Shown here: piece by piece, positions 60,352 to 64,000 of the stretch
Position numbering within the stretch: the first letter of the stretch is position 1
Layout of the letters: each line of letters opens with the position of its first letter
From: Saccharomonospora marina XMU15
GTDB taxonomy: Bacteria; Actinomycetota; Actinomycetes; Mycobacteriales; Pseudonocardiaceae
Assembly (NCBI RefSeq): GCF_000244955.1
Contig: NZ_CM001439.1
Coordinates: forward strand, 2,074,628 to 2,138,627
DNA length: 64,000 bases
Direction: 5' to 3'
Made by a program: the position numbers and the translations under genes
Notes under the pieces: model-generated
What the model saw: only the letters and a program-made list of their open reading frames with translations
Database searches by the model: none
What the model was told of the DNA's origin: nothing

Positions 60352-60371
60352 TCCCTAGCAAGTGCTTGGTA
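60352..60371. promoter_or_regulatory. KstR2-box-like operator between fadD3 and fadE30
   Basis: Core TAGCAAG-TG-CTTGGTA lies 8 bp upstream of the fadD3 start, next to its ribosome site, and 54 bp upstream of fadE30. The position equals the known KstR2 site between Rv3560c and Rv3561 in mycobacteria. Confidence 0.75.
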
Positions 60372-60424
60372 GGGTAGCCTACGCACCAACGGCCGCGTTG
60401 AAAACATCCCGAGGAGGTCTTCGA

Positions 60425-61579
60425 GTGTCCGACACTGTGTCGGGCGGCGAGTTTCGCGACGAAGTGCGGACCTGGCTGGCCGAGAACCTCACGGGCGAGT
60501 TCGCCGCGCTGCGGGGACTCGGCGGGCCCGGCCGGGAGCACGAGGCATTCGAGGAGCGCCTCGCCTGGGAACGCCACCTCGCCGCGGCGGGCTGGACCTG
60601 CGTAGGGTGGCCGGTCGAGCACGGCGGCCGAGGGGCGACGCTGGAACAGCAGGTCATCTTCCACGAGGAGTACGCCAGAGCCAACGCACCCGCGAAGGTC
60701 AGCCACCTCGGCCAGGAACTGCTCGGCCCAACGCTGATCGCGTTCGGCACGCCGCAGCAGCAGCGCCGGTTCCTGCCCAAGATCGTGTCGGTGGAGGAAC
60801 TGTGGTGCCAGGGCTACTCCGAGCCGGGCGCGGGCTCCGACCTGGCCGCCGTTTCCACCACCGCTCGCCTGGAAGGCGACGAGTGGGTGCTGCGTGGGCA
60901 GAAGGTGTGGACTTCGCTGGCCCACGTCGCTGACTGGTGTTTCGTGCTCGCTCGCACCGAACCCGGCTCCACCAGGCACAGCGGCCTGTCCTACCTGCTG
61001 GTGCCGATGCGGCAGGACGGCATCGAGGTAAGGCCCATCCAGCAGCTCACCGGCACCTCGGAGTTCAACGAGGTGTTCTTCGACGGCGCACGCACCTCCG
61101 CCGACCTGGTGGTCGGCGAGCCCGGCGACGGCTGGCGCGTCGCGATGGGCACCCTCGGCTTCGAGCGCGGCGTCGCCACGCTTGGCCAGCAGGTCGGTTT
61201 CCGTCGCGAGCTCGCGGCGCTGACCGAGCTGGCAGACCGCACCGGCGCCGCCGACGACCCGACCGTCGAGCAGCGCCTCGCCCAGGCGTGGGTGGGGCTG
61301 GAGGTGATGCGCGCACACGCGCTGCGCACCCTCGGTGACTCCGCGCCCGGCGTCGCCGAGGTGTCCAAACTCGTGTGGGCCAACTGGCATCGCGAACTCG
61401 GCGAGCTGGCCATGCTGGTGCGTGGCGCGGCGGGGCTGGTGGCCGATCCCGACCTGGACGAGTGGCAGCGGCTGTTCCTGTTCACCAGAGCCGACACCAT
61501 CTACGGCGGCTCCAACGAGATCCAGCGCAACATCATCGCCGAGCGGGTGCTCGGCCTGCCGAGGGAGAAGCGACAGTGA
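60425..61579 (+). CDS. fadE30: Acyl-CoA dehydrogenase FadE30-like
   Basis: 384 residues (M. tuberculosis FadE30 about 385). CQGYSEPGAGSDLAAV, GQKVWTSLAHVADW, Glu in LGFERGVATLG and IYGGSNEIQRNIIAERVLGLPR. It desaturates 5-OH-HIP-CoA-type intermediates of ring C/D degradation. GTG 60425 is fixed by GAGGAGG; upstream in-frame codons run into the operator. Overlaps ipdF by 4 bp. Confidence 0.88.
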   Translation: MSDTVSGGEFRDEVRTWLAENLTGEFAALRGLGGPGREHEAFEERLAWERHLAAAGWTCVGWPVEHGGRGATLEQQVIFHEEYARANAPAKVSHLGQELLGPTLIAFGTPQQQRRFLPKIVSVEELWCQGYSEPGAGSDLAAVSTTARLEGDEWVLRGQKVWTSLAHVADWCFVLARTEPGSTRHSGLSYLLVPMRQDGIEVRPIQQLTGTSEFNEVFFDGARTSADLVVGEPGDGWRVAMGTLGFERGVATLGQQVGFRRELAALTELADRTGAADDPTVEQRLAQAWVGLEVMRAHALRTLGDSAPGVAEVSKLVWANWHRELGELAMLVRGAAGLVADPDLDEWQRLFLFTRADTIYGGSNEIQRNIIAERVLGLPREKRQ

Positions 61580-62352
61580 TTCCGTTGCCGGACTACCCGC
61601 AGGGGCGCGAACTGCTGCGCGACAAGGTGGTCGTGGTGACCGCCGCCGCGGGCACGGGCATCGGCTCGGCCGTCGCCCGGCGCAGCCTCGAGGAGGGCGC
61701 CAGGGTGGTGATCAGCGACTGGCACGAGCGGCGGCTCGCCGAGAAGGCCCAGAGCCTCGCCGAGTACGGCGAGGTGCACGCCGTGCCATGCGACGTCACC
61801 GACGAGGACCAGGTGTCGGGCCTGATCTCCGCCGCGGTGGAGCGGTTCGGCCGCATCGACGTGCTCATCAACAACGCCGGCCTCGGCGGCAGCACGTCGA
61901 TCCTGGACATGACCGACGAGCAGTGGTCCCGCGTACTCGACGTCACGCTCAACGGCACGTTCCGGATGACGAGGGCGGCACTGCGGCAGTTCGTCGAGCA
62001 GGGCGGTGGCGGAGCCGTGGTGAACAACGCCTCGGTGATCGGCTGGCGCGCGCAGGCGCAGCAGTCGCACTACGCTGCCGCCAAGGCAGGTGTGATGGCG
62101 CTGACCAGGTGCGCCGCCGTGGACGTGGCCGAGCACGGGATCAGAGTGAACGCGGTGTCACCGAGTCTGGCGATGCACCCGTTCCTCGCCAAAGTGACCT
62201 CCGAGGAACTGCTGGCCGACCTCACGGAAAGGGAGGTCTCCGGCAGGGCGGCGCAGCCGTGGGAGGTCGCCAATGTCATGGTGTTCCTCGCCAGCGACTA
62301 CGCCTCGTACCTGACCGGTGAGGTGATCTCGGTGAGCAGCCAGCATGCATAG
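61576..62352 (+). CDS. ipdF: 5-OH-HIP-CoA dehydrogenase IpdF-like SDR
   Basis: 258-residue SDR: VVTAAAGTGIGSAVARR cofactor motif, INNAGLGG, catalytic Ser in NNASVIG, YAAAK, and a C-terminal SDYASYLTGEVISVSSQHA. Same position and length as Rv3559c (IpdF), which acts on the HIP-CoA ring hydroxyl/keto group. GTG start in a GTGA overlap with the fadE30 stop. Confidence 0.87.
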   Translation: MIPLPDYPQGRELLRDKVVVVTAAAGTGIGSAVARRSLEEGARVVISDWHERRLAEKAQSLAEYGEVHAVPCDVTDEDQVSGLISAAVERFGRIDVLINNAGLGGSTSILDMTDEQWSRVLDVTLNGTFRMTRAALRQFVEQGGGGAVVNNASVIGWRAQAQQSHYAAAKAGVMALTRCAAVDVAEHGIRVNAVSPSLAMHPFLAKVTSEELLADLTEREVSGRAAQPWEVANVMVFLASDYASYLTGEVISVSSQHA

Positions 62353-62364
62353 GGGACGGGTCGG

Positions 62365-63018
62365 ATGAACACGAGAACCGCGAAGAAGCGACAGGCGGGC
62401 AACAACGGGTCCGGAAGGCGCGCCGAACTACTGGCACTGGCCGCGCGCCTGTTCGCCGACCGCGGCTACGTCTCCACGACGGTGCGCGACATCGCCGACG
62501 CCGCCGGAATCCTTTCCGGAAGCCTGTACCACCACTTCGACTCCAAGGAGTCGATGGCCGACGAGATCCTGCGCGGCTTTCTCGATGGACTCTTCGACAC
62601 CTATGCGCAGATCGTCGCCGCCGACCTCGGGCCGAGGAACACGCTGGAGGCGGTGGTCGCCGCCTCGTTCCGCTTCATTCGCGACCATCCCGCCGAGGTG
62701 GCGATCTACCAGAACGAGGCCAAACACCTGGCCCATCTGGAGCGCTTCGCCTACATCGACGAGCGAAACGTGGAGTTCCGCAACCTCTGGCGCAAGATCC
62801 TCACCGACGGTGTGCGGCAAGGCGTGTTCCGCGAGGATCTCGACGTGGAACTGGTCTACCGCTTCATCAGGGACACGGTCTGGGTGGCGGTGCGCTGGTA
62901 CAACCCCGCGGGCACCCTCTCGGCCGACGACGTGGCGCAGCAGTACCTCGGCATCCTGCTCGACGGAATCGCCACCCGCCGCAGGCGGACCAAGAAAACG
63001 GGAGAGACGCATGGCTGA
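62365..63018 (+). CDS. kstR2: TetR-family regulator KstR2
   Basis: 217 residues. The HTH TTVRDIADAAGILSGSLYHHF and core YQNEAKHLAHLERFAYIDERN, then DVELVYRFIRDTVWVAVRWY, match mycobacterial KstR2 closely as I recall it. KstR2 represses the ring C/D regulon and is released by HIP-CoA. The N-terminus is longer and Lys/Arg-rich. It lies 12 bp after ipdF and overlaps fadA6 by 8 bp. It is the probable reader of the four AAGCAAG boxes in this window. Confidence 0.93.
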   Translation: MNTRTAKKRQAGNNGSGRRAELLALAARLFADRGYVSTTVRDIADAAGILSGSLYHHFDSKESMADEILRGFLDGLFDTYAQIVAADLGPRNTLEAVVAASFRFIRDHPAEVAIYQNEAKHLAHLERFAYIDERNVEFRNLWRKILTDGVRQGVFREDLDVELVYRFIRDTVWVAVRWYNPAGTLSADDVAQQYLGILLDGIATRRRRTKKTGETHG

Positions 63019-64000
63019 GGCATACATTCTGGACGCGGTGCGCACGCCGGTCGGCAAGCGCGGCGGTGGCCTTTCCGCCGTGCACAGCGCCGACCTCGGC
63101 GCGCACGTCATCAACGCGATCCTCGACCGCACCGGGGTGGACCCCGAGCGGGTCGACGACGTGATTCTCGGCTGCACCGACACACTCGGCTCGCAGTCGG
63201 GCAACATCGCGCGCACCGCGTGGCTGGCGGCGGGCAGGCCCGACCACGTTCCCGGCGTGACGGTGGACCGGCAGTGCGGTTCCAGCCAGCAGGCCGTGCA
63301 CTTCGCCGCGCAGGCCGTGCTGTCCGGCACGATGGATCTGGTGCTGGCAGGCGGCGTGCAGAACATGAGCCAGATTCCCATCAGCGCGGCGATGCTGGCC
63401 GGGCGCGAGTACGGCATCGACGACCCGTTCTCCGGCTCGAAGGGTTGGCAGCAGCGCTACGGCAGTGCCGAGATCTCCCAGTTCCAGAGCGCGCAGATGA
63501 TCGCCGAGCACTGGGACATCTCAAGGCAAACGATGGAGGAGTTCGCCTACACCAGCCACCAGCGCGCCATCGCGGCCATCGACGAGGGGCGGTTCGACGC
63601 CGAAACGGTGCCCTTCGGAGATCTCAAACACGACGAGGGTCCGCGCAGGGACACCAGCCTGGAGAAGATGGCGGGACTGTCGCCGTTGAGCCCCGGTTCA
63701 CGGATCACGGCGGCCGTGGCCAGCCAGATCTCCGACGGCGCCAGCGCAGCGCTGCTGGCTTCCGAGGCGTTCGTGAAGGAAACCGGGATCACCCCGAAGG
63801 CGCGGGTGCACCACCTTTCGGTGCGCGCGGCCGATCCGGTGTGGATGCTCACCGGCCCCATTCCCGCCACCCGGTTCGCGTTGCGCAAGGCCGGGCTCAC
63901 CGTGGACGACATCGACCTGTTCGAGGTGAACGAGGCGTTCGCCAGCGTCGTGCTCGCGTGGCTGGACGAGATGGGCGCGGACCCGGGGAAGGTCAACGTC
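63011..64000 (+). CDS. fadA6: Thiolase FadA6-like (3' truncated by window)
   Basis: First 330 residues of a thiolase: nucleophile Cys in VDRQCGSSQQ, LEKMAGLSPLSPGSRITAAVASQISDGAS, and [12 protein letters not shown]; the distal His and Cys motifs lie beyond the window. Position after kstR2 and the sequence blocks match FadA6 (Rv3556c), the thiolase of the HIP pathway. ATG 63011 overlaps kstR2. Confidence 0.9.
   Translation, partial: MAEAYILDAVRTPVGKRGGGLSAVHSADLGAHVINAILDRTGVDPERVDDVILGCTDTLGSQSGNIARTAWLAAGRPDHVPGVTVDRQCGSSQQAVHFAAQAVLSGTMDLVLAGGVQNMSQIPISAAMLAGREYGIDDPFSGSKGWQQRYGSAEISQFQSAQMIAEHWDISRQTMEEFAYTSHQRAIAAIDEGRFDAETVPFGDLKHDEGPRRDTSLEKMAGLSPLSPGSRITAAVASQISDGASAALLASEAFVKETGITPKARVHHLSVRAADPVWMLTGPIPATRFALRKAGLTVDDIDLFEVNEAFASVVLAWLDEMGADPGKVNV

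Noticed and set aside
60362-60424. Upstream start for FadE30 at 60362
   Set aside because: It would begin inside the operator; GTG 60425 has an excellent ribosome site and gives the family length.

Overview
The window is high-GC, densely packed DNA with many GTG starts and 1-4 bp stop/start overlaps. This is typical of an actinomycete. The gene content (KstR2-type steroid regulon, igr-like operon, DUF222/HNH protein) suggests a Pseudonocardiaceae- or Nocardia-type bacterium; the genus cannot be fixed from sequence reading alone. I saw no rRNA, tRNA, CRISPR, insertion sequence or phage gene.

Left part (1-15 kb, mixed). A folate/one-carbon block (folC end, metF-like, purU, folD) runs straight into protocatechuate/gallate-type extradiol dioxygenase genes ligA-ligB and a hydrolase. 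This looks like a module that strips and oxidises methyl groups from methoxylated aromatics and then opens the ring. Next come cyanase with a divergent formate/nitrite-type channel, a TPR-LuxR regulator, a hydrolase-methyltransferase pair, a divergent Nramp-like transporter with a 30-residue membrane peptide, a flavin amine oxidase and a SnoaL-like protein.

Middle part (15-41 kb). A FadA5-like steroid thiolase heads a block with SDRs, CoA ligase, a lone carboxyltransferase, a paired acyl-CoA dehydrogenase, a double-domain CaiB/BaiF CoA-transferase, two MaoC-type hydratase subunits, an Ltp-type aldolase and a zinc-less DUF35 protein. I read this as a second hydratase/retro-aldolase side-chain system, possibly for C24-branched sterols. 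It is followed by a complete Dpp/Opp-type ABC importer, a FadD17-like ligase, and an esterase-SDR-Baeyer-Villiger monooxygenase group with a PadR regulator and another CoA ligase.

Right part (41-64 kb). A LivKHMGF-type importer (permease and ATPase fused) leads into a TetR gene and an igr-like operon (chsE2-chsH2-chsE1-chsH1-ltp2), the set that removes the last three side-chain carbons of cholesterol in Mycobacterium. After a DUF222/HNH gene, a VOC protein and a TetR gene comes the ring C/D (HIP) degradation locus. One strand carries fadE33-fadE32-fadE31-crotonase-fadD3; the divergent strand carries fadE30-ipdF-kstR2-fadA6 (cut by the window end). This matches the order of Rv3556c-Rv3564.

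Four copies of a KstR2-box-like palindrome (consensus close to AAGCAAG-NN-CTTGGTT) lie before fadA5/SDR, before the acyl-CoA dehydrogenase pair, before the Liv importer and between fadD3 and fadE30. They tie these blocks into one candidate regulon that includes a transporter not normally counted as part of KstR2 control.
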